DNA from: Oscillospiraceae bacterium
Lineage (GTDB): Bacteria > Bacillota > Clostridia > Oscillospirales > Oscillospiraceae
Direction: 5' to 3'
DNA: 64,000 nt
Assembly (NCBI GenBank): GCA_022800755.1
Contig: JAAWQX010000005.1
Span: 55,548-119,547 of the forward strand
In this document: piece by piece, positions 33,808 through 42,169 of the stretch
How positions within the stretch are numbered: position 1 is the stretch's first letter
Layout: each line of letters starts with the position of its first letter
Notes under the pieces: generated by a model
The model's input: only the letters and a program-made list of their open reading frames with translations
Told to the model about the DNA's origin: nothing
Database searches by the model: none
Made by a program: the position numbers and the translations under genes

Positions 33808-33839
33808 AAACCGGCAGCTTTGGAAGCTGCCGGTTTTTT
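33808..33839 (+). terminator. Intrinsic terminator of the SPFH-YhfC-YbjQ group
   Basis: AAACCGGCAGCTT and AAGCTGCCGGTTT form a 13-bp stem with a TGG loop and a T-tail. Confidence 0.93.
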
Positions 33840-33902
33840 CGCCTTGACCTGTATGGAAACTTGGGGTATCATGGGAGAAATACGGCGAGAGGAGGCCCGG
33901 TC

Positions 33903-35072
33903 ATGAAGCGCGCACGCCGCATACTGCCTGTTTTGCTCCTGCTTTTGCTGGCCGCGGGCTTTTTCCTCCGTGCGGACCCAGCCTTTCTCCGGGACCAGCG
34001 GGACGCAAAGCAATATCCGCCGGAGCAGTTCTTAGCGGACCGATTAGACCGGGAAGCGGAGCGCGTCTACCTGGCAGCTTATGATTTGTCCGCCCAAGAG
34101 CTGGAGAAACTCTGGACCGAGGTATACAACAACCGGCCCGATTTATTTTTCGTGTCCGCGTCCTACGAGTTTTCCACTTTCAACGACCGGGTCTTGTACG
34201 TTTCGCCCCGGTACGAGGTTGGGCTTCAGCGCAACGACGACGCCCGGCGGCGGTATCAAGATGCCCTGCAAACGGCTGTATCGGGTGTCGAGGAAGACTG
34301 GTCCGATTTGGAAAAGGCGCTCTACCTCCACGACTGGATCGTCCTGCATGCTGCTTATGATGATACCCTGGCAGGCAATTCCGCCTATGACCTGCTTGTC
34401 AGCGGGACCGGGGTCTGCCAGGCTTACGCCAAGGGCTATCTGGCGCTGCTGCAGCAATGCGGCATCCCCTGCCGACTGGTGACCAGCGAGGAAATGATGC
34501 ACGCCTGGGTCATCGTGGAACTGGACGGCAGCTGGTACAATGTGGACCCCACTCATGACGACCCCACTTTCGACCGGCTGGGTTATGTGCAGCACACTTA
34601 CTTTCTCAAAAGCGACGCGGCCTTGCGGGACAGTCATTTCGGCGCAGAGTCTCCCATCGGCTGTGTCTCCACCGCCTACGATGACGCATCATGGAATCAG
34701 GTCCGGTCCGCATTCATCCCGCTGGACGGCACATTTTACTGCATCGCCGGGAACCGGCTGTGCCGCTGGGATGGAAAAGGGCTTACGCCGCTGTACACGG
34801 TCTCTGACCGCTGGTACGTCTCCGGTGACCCCAATGCCTACTGGGACGGCTGTTTTTCCGTTCTGGCAGCCCACGGGGACGGCCTGCTGTTCAATACCCC
34901 CAACGCCATCATGCGCTACGATCCCGCCGCCGGGCGGGCGGACCCGGTGTATCTTTACGACGGCCCCGGCGCCCTGTATGGCTTTACCGCCCGGGACGGA
35001 ACGCTCACCTGTCAGGCGGCGGACAGCCCCAATGAAGCCGGAACGCAGTTTGAGATCACGCTTGATCTATGA
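33903..35072 (+). CDS. Exported transglutaminase-like protein
   Basis: The 389-residue protein has an N-terminal signal or anchor helix (ILPVLLLLLLAAGFFL). A transglutaminase-like core follows with a visible Cys172-His200-Asp215 triad (GTGVCQAYAKGYLALL, EEMMHAWVIVEL, YNVDPTHDDP). Such domains act as cysteine proteases or crosslinking enzymes. The C-terminal 150 residues look like a separate beta-rich region with repeated DG and YW positions. I chose ATG 33903 because AGAGGAGG lies upstream and the signal helix follows at once. It is followed by a GNAT gene after 10 nt. Confidence 0.87.
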   Translation: MKRARRILPVLLLLLLAAGFFLRADPAFLRDQRDAKQYPPEQFLADRLDREAERVYLAAYDLSAQELEKLWTEVYNNRPDLFFVSASYEFSTFNDRVLYVSPRYEVGLQRNDDARRRYQDALQTAVSGVEEDWSDLEKALYLHDWIVLHAAYDDTLAGNSAYDLLVSGTGVCQAYAKGYLALLQQCGIPCRLVTSEEMMHAWVIVELDGSWYNVDPTHDDPTFDRLGYVQHTYFLKSDAALRDSHFGAESPIGCVSTAYDDASWNQVRSAFIPLDGTFYCIAGNRLCRWDGKGLTPLYTVSDRWYVSGDPNAYWDGCFSVLAAHGDGLLFNTPNAIMRYDPAAGRADPVYLYDGPGALYGFTARDGTLTCQAADSPNEAGTQFEITLDL

Positions 35073-35082
35073 GGAGGAGCCT

Positions 35083-35607
35083 ATGAACATCCGAAACGCC
35101 ACCGCCGCTGACCTGAGCGCTGTGGAGGTCATTTACAACGCAGTTCTGGACGACCAGGAGCGGCACACCAATTTCACCAACTGGCAGCGGGGCAGCTACC
35201 CCACCCGTCAGACCGCCGAGACCGCACTGTCTGCCGGTACGCTGTATGTGTTGGATGATGACGATGGCGGGACTGTCGGCTGCGCCATTTTCAACCACGA
35301 CCAGCTTTCCGAATACGCCCAAATCAACTGGGCCTTCCCCGGCGAGGGCGACGGCGTTCTGGTCATCCATACCCTTTGCGTCCACCCTGCGGCCTCCGGC
35401 AAAGGCTACGCAAAGGCCATGGTGGCTTTTGCCGAGGACCTGGGCCGCTCCCATGGCTGCACTGCCCTGCGGCTGGATACCTACGAAGGCAATACGCCCG
35501 CCCGGCGGATGTATACCGGCCTGGGTTACCGGTTCGCCGGAGCGACGGAGTTTTTCTTTCAAGGCTACATCCGGGAAACCTTAGTATTGTTTGAAAAAGC
35601 GCTGTAA
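35083..35607 (+). CDS. GNAT-family N-acetyltransferase
   Basis: The 174-residue single GNAT domain has the usual MNIRNATAADLSAVEVIYN opening. The acetyl-CoA loop lies in LCVHPAASGKGYAKAMVAFAED (pattern near RxxGxA, with the first Arg replaced by Ala), and the C-terminal part reads LDTYEGNTPARRMYTGLGYRF. The acceptor substrate cannot be told. It is co-transcribed with the transglutaminase-like gene (10-nt gap) and has GAGGAGG upstream. Confidence 0.9.
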   Translation: MNIRNATAADLSAVEVIYNAVLDDQERHTNFTNWQRGSYPTRQTAETALSAGTLYVLDDDDGGTVGCAIFNHDQLSEYAQINWAFPGEGDGVLVIHTLCVHPAASGKGYAKAMVAFAEDLGRSHGCTALRLDTYEGNTPARRMYTGLGYRFAGATEFFFQGYIRETLVLFEKAL

Positions 35608-35610
35608 CAC

Positions 35611-35652
35611 AAGACCGCCCGCCGGGATACCCCGGCGGGCGGTCTTGCTTGT
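35611..35652. terminator. Bidirectional intrinsic terminator
   Basis: AAGACCGCCCGCCGGG and CCCGGCGGGCGGTCTT form a perfect 16-bp stem with an ATAC loop. It serves the GNAT gene on the plus strand and the oppositely oriented substrate-binding-protein gene. Confidence 0.93.
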
Positions 35653-35654
35653 TT

Positions 35655-37388
35655 TTATTTTCCCGCGTAGCTGAAAATATAGTACCCAAATGGGCTGTAC
35701 GCCACATCGTGCAGTTCCGCCGAAGCGCAATAGCTTTCCCCATAAAACAGCACCGGACACACCGGGAAGCCCCCCAGCGCGAATAACTGTTCCTCCGCGT
35801 AATACTGCAATTCATCCCGCTGGGTCACATCCAGGCATTCTCCGATCTGCGCCATCAAATCGTCAAAGGCCGGACTTTTCCAATTGCTGTAATTATAGCC
35901 GCTGCCGCTTTCCATCAATTGCAAGAAGTTCTGCGCGTCGTCGTAATCCGGCATCCAACTCAAATAGGCCACGCCAAAACCGCCGTCCTCCAACAGCGAC
36001 GGATAGGCGCTTTGATCCACCACAGACAAATTCACCGTCAGTCCCAGCACATCCCGCCAATTTTTCTGGCAGGTCTGGGCTACCGTGCGGTTCATGGTGG
36101 AGCTGTTGTAGCAGTAGCTGACCTGATAACTGCGGTGCCAGGACCCCGCGTGAAGCGCATCCTGATACAAGGTCTTCGCCAGTGCGCAGCGGCCCTCGTA
36201 GGTACTGAGATCATAGTCCTGGTGCCAATTTTGCAGCCAATTGAACATGGCCCCCGCGGCCCCAGAACCGCCGGACGCAAATTCGCCGCCCGTTCCGTCC
36301 TGAATGCCCGCCGCCACCAGTCCCGTGGCTGGCTGAACGTCTCCGCCCAGGGTCTCGGCGATGGCGTCCCGGTCCACGGACAGCACCATAGCCGCCCGTA
36401 CACGCCAATCGGCAATGGCGTCCGTATTCAAATACAGGTAATAAGTCCCCGCTTTCGGCTGGGTATGGAAGACCCCCGATTCCCGCAAGGCCGCCGTCTG
36501 CTCTTCCGGAAATGTGGCAATCAAGTCATACGTCCCCGCCTGAAACGCATCCAGGGTCAGCTGCTCCCCGTCGCTGAACTGCCAGACCAGCGTATCAGGG
36601 CCTAAGCTGTCCCGGTCGTAGTAATAGGGATTCTGCTCCATTTTCAAATAATCGTCATGGACCCATTCCGTCACCCGGTACGGCCCGTTGGTGACGATTT
36701 TATCCGCGTCCGTCCAATCTCCGCCGTAAGCCTCGATGACGTCCTGCCGCAGCGGCACCAGCGACGGCGCGGCGCACAGCTTCGGGAAATAGGTGCAGGG
36801 ACGCTCCAGCCGCACCTCCAGCGTGCGCGCGTCCAGGGCCGTGACGCCCAGTTCCGTGACCGCCAGCGCGCCCCGCTCTACCTGCTCCGCATTTTTCACC
36901 AGCCCGCTAAACACATGGCCGCCCCGGGCGTGTTCCATGGACGCCGTTCTGTCCGGCTCCAGCACCCGCCGCCATGCGTATACGAAATCCTCCGCCGTCA
37001 CCGCCGCGCCGTCGCTCCATTTCGCGTCCTTGCGCAGGGTAAACGTATAGGTCAGTCCGTCCTCGGACACAGTATAGCCTTCCGCCATTCCGTATTCCAC
37101 CCGCGCCTGGGACACCTGGGTCCCTTCTTCCGATGGGACATACTTCATCAGGCCCTCAAACAGGTGCAGGGCACAGCTGGCGGTATCCTCGTCGTTGATG
37201 AACGTCGGGTCAATGGTATACCACTCCACACCCAGGCACACCTCCAGGACTGTCTCTTCCGGTTCCTGGGGCGTAGGCCGGGGCGACGGCGATGCCTGGG
37301 GTGTGACCGCTGGCTCCTGGGTCCCGGGACATCCCGTCAGACTGAGCAGCAGCCCCAAGCTCAATATCACAAGTAACAGTTTCCTCAT
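35655..37388 (-). CDS. Oligopeptide-type ABC substrate-binding lipoprotein (SBP_bac_5)
   Basis: The 577-residue lipoprotein has a signal peptide ending in the lipobox LSLTGC. A Pro/Ser-rich linker follows (VTPQASPSPRPTPQEPEE), and then the family 5 solute-binding fold. SEDGLTYTFTLRKDAKWSDG is the family signature, followed by EDFVYAWRRVLEP and TNGPYRVTEW. This is the OppA/DppA type, expected to bind peptides outside the membrane. No permease or ATPase gene is nearby, so it would have to work with a transporter encoded elsewhere. I chose ATG 37388, where the lipoprotein signal starts; an upstream TTG would add a 27-residue unrelated stretch. Confidence 0.93.
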   Translation of the reverse strand: MRKLLLVILSLGLLLSLTGCPGTQEPAVTPQASPSPRPTPQEPEETVLEVCLGVEWYTIDPTFINDEDTASCALHLFEGLMKYVPSEEGTQVSQARVEYGMAEGYTVSEDGLTYTFTLRKDAKWSDGAAVTAEDFVYAWRRVLEPDRTASMEHARGGHVFSGLVKNAEQVERGALAVTELGVTALDARTLEVRLERPCTYFPKLCAAPSLVPLRQDVIEAYGGDWTDADKIVTNGPYRVTEWVHDDYLKMEQNPYYYDRDSLGPDTLVWQFSDGEQLTLDAFQAGTYDLIATFPEEQTAALRESGVFHTQPKAGTYYLYLNTDAIADWRVRAAMVLSVDRDAIAETLGGDVQPATGLVAAGIQDGTGGEFASGGSGAAGAMFNWLQNWHQDYDLSTYEGRCALAKTLYQDALHAGSWHRSYQVSYCYNSSTMNRTVAQTCQKNWRDVLGLTVNLSVVDQSAYPSLLEDGGFGVAYLSWMPDYDDAQNFLQLMESGSGYNYSNWKSPAFDDLMAQIGECLDVTQRDELQYYAEEQLFALGGFPVCPVLFYGESYCASAELHDVAYSPFGYYIFSYAGK

Positions 37389-37530
37389 ATGTATCCTTTG
37401 CATTTCTTCCGAAAATTTCGGGTCGAATCTTTTCGGAGGTATTATATCATAGGCTTCCAAAAAATGCAAATTTGACCCACTTATGCTCCGATTTCCTATT
37501 ATTTCGTGTATTCACTCCCCCACTTTTCGA

Positions 37531-37571
37531 CAAAAAACAGCACGCCGGCGTACGATTTGTACGCCGGCGTG
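37531..37571 (-). terminator. Intrinsic terminator of the MarR-ABC-thioesterase operon
   Basis: On the minus strand, CACGCCGGCGTAC and GTACGCCGGCGTG form a 13-bp stem, followed by CTGTTTTTTG. It begins a few bases after the thioesterase stop codon. Confidence 0.92.
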
Positions 37572-37574
37572 TTG

Positions 37575-37994
37575 TTACGCCTCGTTGTCTTTCGCGAGCT
37601 GTTCCCGCAAAAGCGCGTCGAATTCCGGAAACTCCCGCTTCAGCCGCACGGGAAGGCCATGGTCATTCAAAAAACAATGTTCTGTCTGTCCCATGGCAAC
37701 GAGCGTTCCTGCGACTGTCATTTGATAACCTACGGTCATGCGCAGACCGTTATAGCTGAGCAGACGCACTTCAATAGCAATGTCATCGTCGTAGGTGGTG
37801 GTCTTTTTGTAGCGGCACTCCACTTCCAGCACCGGGCCGATCATGCCAAGGTCCTCGCATTTCTTGTAGCTCCAGCCGAAGTCCTCCATCCACGCGCCCC
37901 GGGCCTCTTCCATGAAGCGCACGTAATTGGAGTGGTGCGTCACGCCCATGCGGTCAGTCTCGTAATACTGCACCCTGTGGTGATGGGTATACAT
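37575..37994 (-). CDS. YbgC/FadM-like acyl-CoA thioesterase
   Basis: This 139-residue 4-hydroxybenzoyl-CoA-type hotdog thioesterase has the active-site segment VQYYETDRMGVTHHSNYVRFMEEAR near residue 8-32, which holds the catalytic Asp. Such enzymes hydrolyse acyl-CoA. Its start codon overlaps the stop of the upstream ABC gene by one base (TGATG), so it is translated with the exporter operon. Why a thioesterase accompanies an exporter is not clear; both could answer a hydrophobic or acyl compound sensed by the MarR protein. Confidence 0.9.
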   Translation of the reverse strand: MYTHHHRVQYYETDRMGVTHHSNYVRFMEEARGAWMEDFGWSYKKCEDLGMIGPVLEVECRYKKTTTYDDDIAIEVRLLSYNGLRMTVGYQMTVAGTLVAMGQTEHCFLNDHGLPVRLKREFPEFDALLREQLAKDNEA

Positions 37995-39838
37995 CAGGCA
38001 ACGACCTCCTCAAACTGGCTGTTCCAAAGCTGGGCGTAAAAGCCCCCCTGCTCCAGCAGTTGGGTATGGGTACCCTGTTCCACAATGCCGCCATCCCGCA
38101 TGACCAAAATCTGATCGGCGTTGCGGATGGTGGACAGCCGGTGGGCAATGACAAAGCAGGTCCGCCCCGCCATAAGCCGGTCCATGGCAGACTGGATCAA
38201 CTGTTCCGTGCGGGTATCCACACTGGAAGTCGCTTCGTCCAGAATCAGCACGGGGCTATCCGCCAAAATCGCCCGGGCGATGGTTAAAAGCTGCTTTTGG
38301 CCCTGGGACACATTAGACGCATCCTCATTGAGTTCCATTTGATACCCGTCCGGCAGGGTGCGGATAAATTTATCTGCGTGGGCCGCCTTCGCCGCGGCGA
38401 TGACTTCCTCGTCAGTAGCGTCCGCCCGGCCATAACGGATATTTTCCATGATACTGCCCTTGAACAGCCAGGTATCCTGAAGCACCATGCCGAAGCATTT
38501 GCGCAGCGCGCCCCGGTCGTAGTCCCGGACATCCGTGCCATCCAAGGTGATGGAGCCGGAATCCACTTCGTAAAAGCGCATCAGCAGCTTTACCATGGTG
38601 GTCTTGCCCGCGCCGGTTGGCCCAACGATGGCCACCGTCTGGCCGGGCTGTACCTGGCAGGACCAGTCATGGATGACCGGGTGGTCCGGGTCATAGCCGA
38701 ACTTCACATGGCTGAACGCTACCTCGCCCCGGATCTGCTCCGTAGATGCCGGAGTTTCCGTGGACGGGACCTCCTCCGGCTCTTCCAGGAATTCAAACAC
38801 CCGCTCCGCCGCCGCGGCCATGGATTGCATCATATTAGACACCTGGGCCAACTGCGCGATGGGCTGAGTAAAGTTGCGCACATAGTTCATGAACGCCTGA
38901 ATGTCTCCCACCGCGATAGTACCCCGAATCGCCAGCGCGGCGCCGGAAATGACCACGCCCACATAGCCCAGATTGCCCACAAAGTTCATCAAAGGCTGCA
39001 TCAGTCCGGACAAAAACTGGCTTTTCCAGGCGGATTCATATAACCCATTATTGGTTTGATCGAAGGTCTCCTGTACGGCCGCTTCCCGGTTATAGGCCTG
39101 CACCACGGACAAGCCGCTGTATGTCTCTTCCACCTGGCCGTTGATCTCGCCCAGCTGCCGCTGCTGCGCTTTAAAATACTTCTGGCTGCGGCCCACCACT
39201 GCCAGGATCACCAACAGCGACAGCGGCAGGATCAATACCGTGATGCCGGTAATCAGCGGACTGATGGTCAGCATCATATACAGTACGCCGATGATGGTGG
39301 TGACACTGGTAATGAGCGTGGTGATGCTCTGGTTCATGCCCTGTCCCAGGGTGTCAATGTCATTGGTGATGCGGCTGAGCACTTCTCCCACGGTGCGCTC
39401 TTCAAAGTATTTCATGGGCATCCGGCCGATTTTTTCGCTGATCTCCCGGCGCATACGGTAGCAGGTGTTCTGCACCACCGTCGTCATCGTTAAGTGCTGG
39501 ATCAGCCCGCACAGGGCGCTGACGCCGTATATGACCATCACCGTGACCAAAATGCGCCCGATCTTGCCGAAATCGATCCCGCCCGCGCCTGTATATTTCG
39601 CGATGACACCGTTCATCAGTTCCGTGGTGGCGTTGCCTAAAATCTTCGGTCCCACCACGTTAAACACCGTGGAGCAGGCCGCGAACAGGCATACCACCAG
39701 CACCGCGAACTTGTAGTTGCCGATATACCGCAGCAGTTTGCCGACGGCGCTCTTGAAATTCTTGGCCTTCTCTCCCGGCATACCCGGAGGGCCGCCGTGG
39801 GGTCCCCGCATGGGACGTCTTTGGGTCTGTTCGCTCAT
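37994..39838 (-). CDS. ABC exporter, fused permease-ATPase (second half of a heterodimer)
   Basis: The 614-residue half-transporter has six membrane helices (about residues 40-340) and then an ATPase domain. Walker A is GPTGAGKTT, the signature is VSQGQK in place of LSGGQ, and Walker B is LILDEATSSVD with the catalytic Glu present. It begins with a Pro/Gly-rich segment (MRGPHGGPPGMPGEK). The gene overlaps the other half-transporter gene by 4 nt. Together they fit the heterodimeric multidrug type (TM287/288-like), with this chain supplying the intact Walker B. Confidence 0.94.
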   Translation of the reverse strand: MSEQTQRRPMRGPHGGPPGMPGEKAKNFKSAVGKLLRYIGNYKFAVLVVCLFAACSTVFNVVGPKILGNATTELMNGVIAKYTGAGGIDFGKIGRILVTVMVIYGVSALCGLIQHLTMTTVVQNTCYRMRREISEKIGRMPMKYFEERTVGEVLSRITNDIDTLGQGMNQSITTLITSVTTIIGVLYMMLTISPLITGITVLILPLSLLVILAVVGRSQKYFKAQQRQLGEINGQVEETYSGLSVVQAYNREAAVQETFDQTNNGLYESAWKSQFLSGLMQPLMNFVGNLGYVGVVISGAALAIRGTIAVGDIQAFMNYVRNFTQPIAQLAQVSNMMQSMAAAAERVFEFLEEPEEVPSTETPASTEQIRGEVAFSHVKFGYDPDHPVIHDWSCQVQPGQTVAIVGPTGAGKTTMVKLLMRFYEVDSGSITLDGTDVRDYDRGALRKCFGMVLQDTWLFKGSIMENIRYGRADATDEEVIAAAKAAHADKFIRTLPDGYQMELNEDASNVSQGQKQLLTIARAILADSPVLILDEATSSVDTRTEQLIQSAMDRLMAGRTCFVIAHRLSTIRNADQILVMRDGGIVEQGTHTQLLEQGGFYAQLWNSQFEEVVA

Positions 39839-41598
39839 GCCTGCACCTCCATTCCCAGCTCTTTTTCGCTCAACTGGCTCATAGCGATCTCCTGATAGGT
39901 CCCGCAGCTTTTCAGCAGTTCCTTATGGGTACCCATACCGTCGATGACACCGTCTTTCAGGACGATGATATGATCTGCGTGCATCACCGTGGCGATACGC
40001 TGGCCCACAATGATGACCGCCGCGTCCCCGGCGTTGTCCGCCAAAGCATGGCGCAGCGCAGCGTCCGTTTGATAGTCCAGCGCGGAAAAGCTGTCGTCAA
40101 ACAGGTACACTTTCGGCTTCCCCGCCACAGCCCGGGCGATGGACAACCGCTGCTTCTGCCCGCCGGACACATTGCTGCCGCCCTGGGCGATGGGGCTTTG
40201 ATAGCCCTTGGGTTTTTCCTCGATGAAGTCTGTGGACTGCGCCACCCCGGCCGCCGCTTTCATTTCGTCGTCGCTCACGTCCCCGGCGTATTTGATATTG
40301 CTCTCGATGGTGCCGGAAAACAGTACCGCCTTTTGCGGCACATAGCCAAGTTCGTCCCGCAGGGCTTTCAAGTCCATGTTCCGCACGTCCACGCCGTCTA
40401 CGCTGACACTGCCCTCGGTCACGTCGTAGAACCGGGGGATGAGGTTCAGCAGCGTGGTCTTACCGCTGCCGGTGGAGCCGATGATGGCTGTGGTTTTCCC
40501 CGGCTGGGCGGTGAAGCTGATGTCCCGCAGGGCATAACTCTCCGCACCGGGATACTGGAAACTCACATGCTCAAACCGCACCTCCCCTTTCGGTGCGTCC
40601 GGTGCCTGCGCCGCGGCAGGAGATACGATGGCCGGCTCTGTTGTCAGGATCTCATCAATGCGGCTTGCCGATACGATCGCCCGGGGCAGCATGATGGCCA
40701 CCATGGTAATCATCATAAAGGACATCACGATCTGCATAGTGTAGGTGATAAACGCCATCATATCGCCTACTTCCAGCGTTCCCAAGTCCGCACCTTTCGC
40801 ACCGAACCATACGATCAGCACAGAAATGCCGTTCATAATGATGGTCATAAAGGGCATCATCATGGCCATGGTGCGGCCGGTGAACAGCTGCGTCTTTTTC
40901 AAGGCCGTATTCGCTTTGTCAAAGCGCTGTTCCTCGTAAGCCGCCTTGTCGAATGCCCGAATCACCGGCAGGCCGGTCAAGATTTCCCGGCTCACCAGGT
41001 TCAAATCGTCCACCAAGGTCTGCATCTTCTTGAATTTGGGCATGGCTACCACCATCAGCACCAGCACCAGCACAAAAATGCAGCAAACCGCCAGCACGAT
41101 GATCCAGCCCAAACCGGTCTTGGTGTTCACGACTTTGAGAATACCGCCGATACCCATAATGGGTGCAAACAGAACCATTCTCAGCAGCATAACTACCACC
41201 ATTTGCACCTGCTGGATGTCGTTGGTGCTCCGGGTAATGAGCGACGCGGTGGAAAATTGGTCCAGTTCCGTGTGGGAAAAGCCCAGCACTTTGGAAAACA
41301 CGTTCCGCCGCAGGTCACGGCCCACTTGCGCCGCAGTCTTGCTGGCAATGTAGTTCACGCAGATGCCCGCCAGAACCGCCGCCAACGCCACCAGCAGCAT
41401 CTTGCCGCCCATCTGCCACAGATACGCCATTGCGTCGGACCCCTCCGGGTCCATTACCGCCCGGAGAATACCCACGTCTACGATATCGCTCATCAGCCCC
41501 GGCAGTTCCAGTTCGCAGGCTGCCTGTACGATCAGCAAGCACACTGAAAACAGTACCGCCAGCTTATGGTCTTTTAGTAATTTCAGTATCTTTCCCAT
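39835..41598 (-). CDS. ABC exporter, fused permease-ATPase (first half of a heterodimer)
   Basis: The 587-residue half-transporter has six membrane helices and an ATPase domain with Walker A GSTGSGKTT and signature VSGGQKQ. Walker B reads VYLFDDSFSALD: the residue that is normally the catalytic Glu is Asp-Ser here. One degenerate ATP site is the known feature of heterodimeric exporters. It follows the MarR gene by 12 nt and overlaps its partner by 4 nt. Confidence 0.94.
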   Translation of the reverse strand: MGKILKLLKDHKLAVLFSVCLLIVQAACELELPGLMSDIVDVGILRAVMDPEGSDAMAYLWQMGGKMLLVALAAVLAGICVNYIASKTAAQVGRDLRRNVFSKVLGFSHTELDQFSTASLITRSTNDIQQVQMVVVMLLRMVLFAPIMGIGGILKVVNTKTGLGWIIVLAVCCIFVLVLVLMVVAMPKFKKMQTLVDDLNLVSREILTGLPVIRAFDKAAYEEQRFDKANTALKKTQLFTGRTMAMMMPFMTIIMNGISVLIVWFGAKGADLGTLEVGDMMAFITYTMQIVMSFMMITMVAIMLPRAIVSASRIDEILTTEPAIVSPAAAQAPDAPKGEVRFEHVSFQYPGAESYALRDISFTAQPGKTTAIIGSTGSGKTTLLNLIPRFYDVTEGSVSVDGVDVRNMDLKALRDELGYVPQKAVLFSGTIESNIKYAGDVSDDEMKAAAGVAQSTDFIEEKPKGYQSPIAQGGSNVSGGQKQRLSIARAVAGKPKVYLFDDSFSALDYQTDAALRHALADNAGDAAVIIVGQRIATVMHADHIIVLKDGVIDGMGTHKELLKSCGTYQEIAMSQLSEKELGMEVQA

Positions 41599-41610
41599 TC
41601 AGTCTTCCTT

Positions 41611-42060
41611 TCAACAGCATTGCCCTTCTTCATAGCGGCGCTCCATGATCTCTACCAGACGGATGGTCAAACGCACCATCTCCCGGGCATCCGATTCTCC
41701 CATCTGGGCAAGGAGCTCCGCCAAACGCCGCCGGAATGACGCATCCAAGTCTAATACGTGCGTCTCCCCCGCAGTGGTGAGACGCACGATCACCCGCCGG
41801 CGGTCGGCGGGGTCGCTCTCCCGGGTCACCATGTCCCGCAATTCCAGTTCGTTCAGCAGCCGGGCCACCCGCGCGGAACTGACATCGAAAAATTCCGCCA
41901 GTTCCCCCGGCGCCGCACGGCCGCCGTTTTCATACAGATACCGCAACGTCATATCTCTGGTACGCTCCCATTTCTGCACACCGCTCAGCGGCGGGCGTTT
42001 TCCCTTGGGATGGGTCGTGTCAATCAGCCGTTCCGCCAATTCCTCATAATTCACATACAT
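41611..42060 (-). CDS. MarR-family repressor
   Basis: The 149-residue winged-helix protein has the MarR pattern: GELAEFFDVSSARVARLLNELELRDMVTRESDPADRRRVIVRLT, which spans the recognition helix and the wing. MarR dimers bind palindromes and are released by small ligands. It is the first gene of the ABC-exporter/thioesterase operon. A perfect 15-bp-arm palindrome covers its own promoter, so it most likely represses this operon. Confidence 0.93.
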   Translation of the reverse strand: MYVNYEELAERLIDTTHPKGKRPPLSGVQKWERTRDMTLRYLYENGGRAAPGELAEFFDVSSARVARLLNELELRDMVTRESDPADRRRVIVRLTTAGETHVLDLDASFRRRLAELLAQMGESDAREMVRLTIRLVEIMERRYEEGQCC

Positions 42061-42075
42061 TTCTCCTCAAAAAAT

Positions 42076-42137
42076 ATGTAACACACGTTAATAGCTAACG
42101 TGTGTTACATAATAAACTTCCATTTTTAAATTGTCAA
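42076..42137 (-). promoter_or_regulatory. Promoter and palindromic operator of the MarR operon
   Basis: On the minus strand, TTGACA (42137-42132), 17-nt spacer, TATTAT (42114-42109). A perfect inverted repeat ATGTAACACACGTTA / TAACGTGTGTTACAT with a 5-nt centre (42076-42110) starts inside the -10 and covers the transcription start. This is a typical place for a MarR dimer to block RNA polymerase. Confidence 0.9.
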
Positions 42138-42169
42138 CGTAAAAACTGTAAAAAATTTGTGAATCCCGT

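Noticed and set aside
39925..41547. A 540-codon plus-strand frame opposite the first ABC half-transporter
   Set aside because: Its composition (many His, Gln, Arg) is that of an antisense frame, and the minus strand encodes intact ABC motifs.
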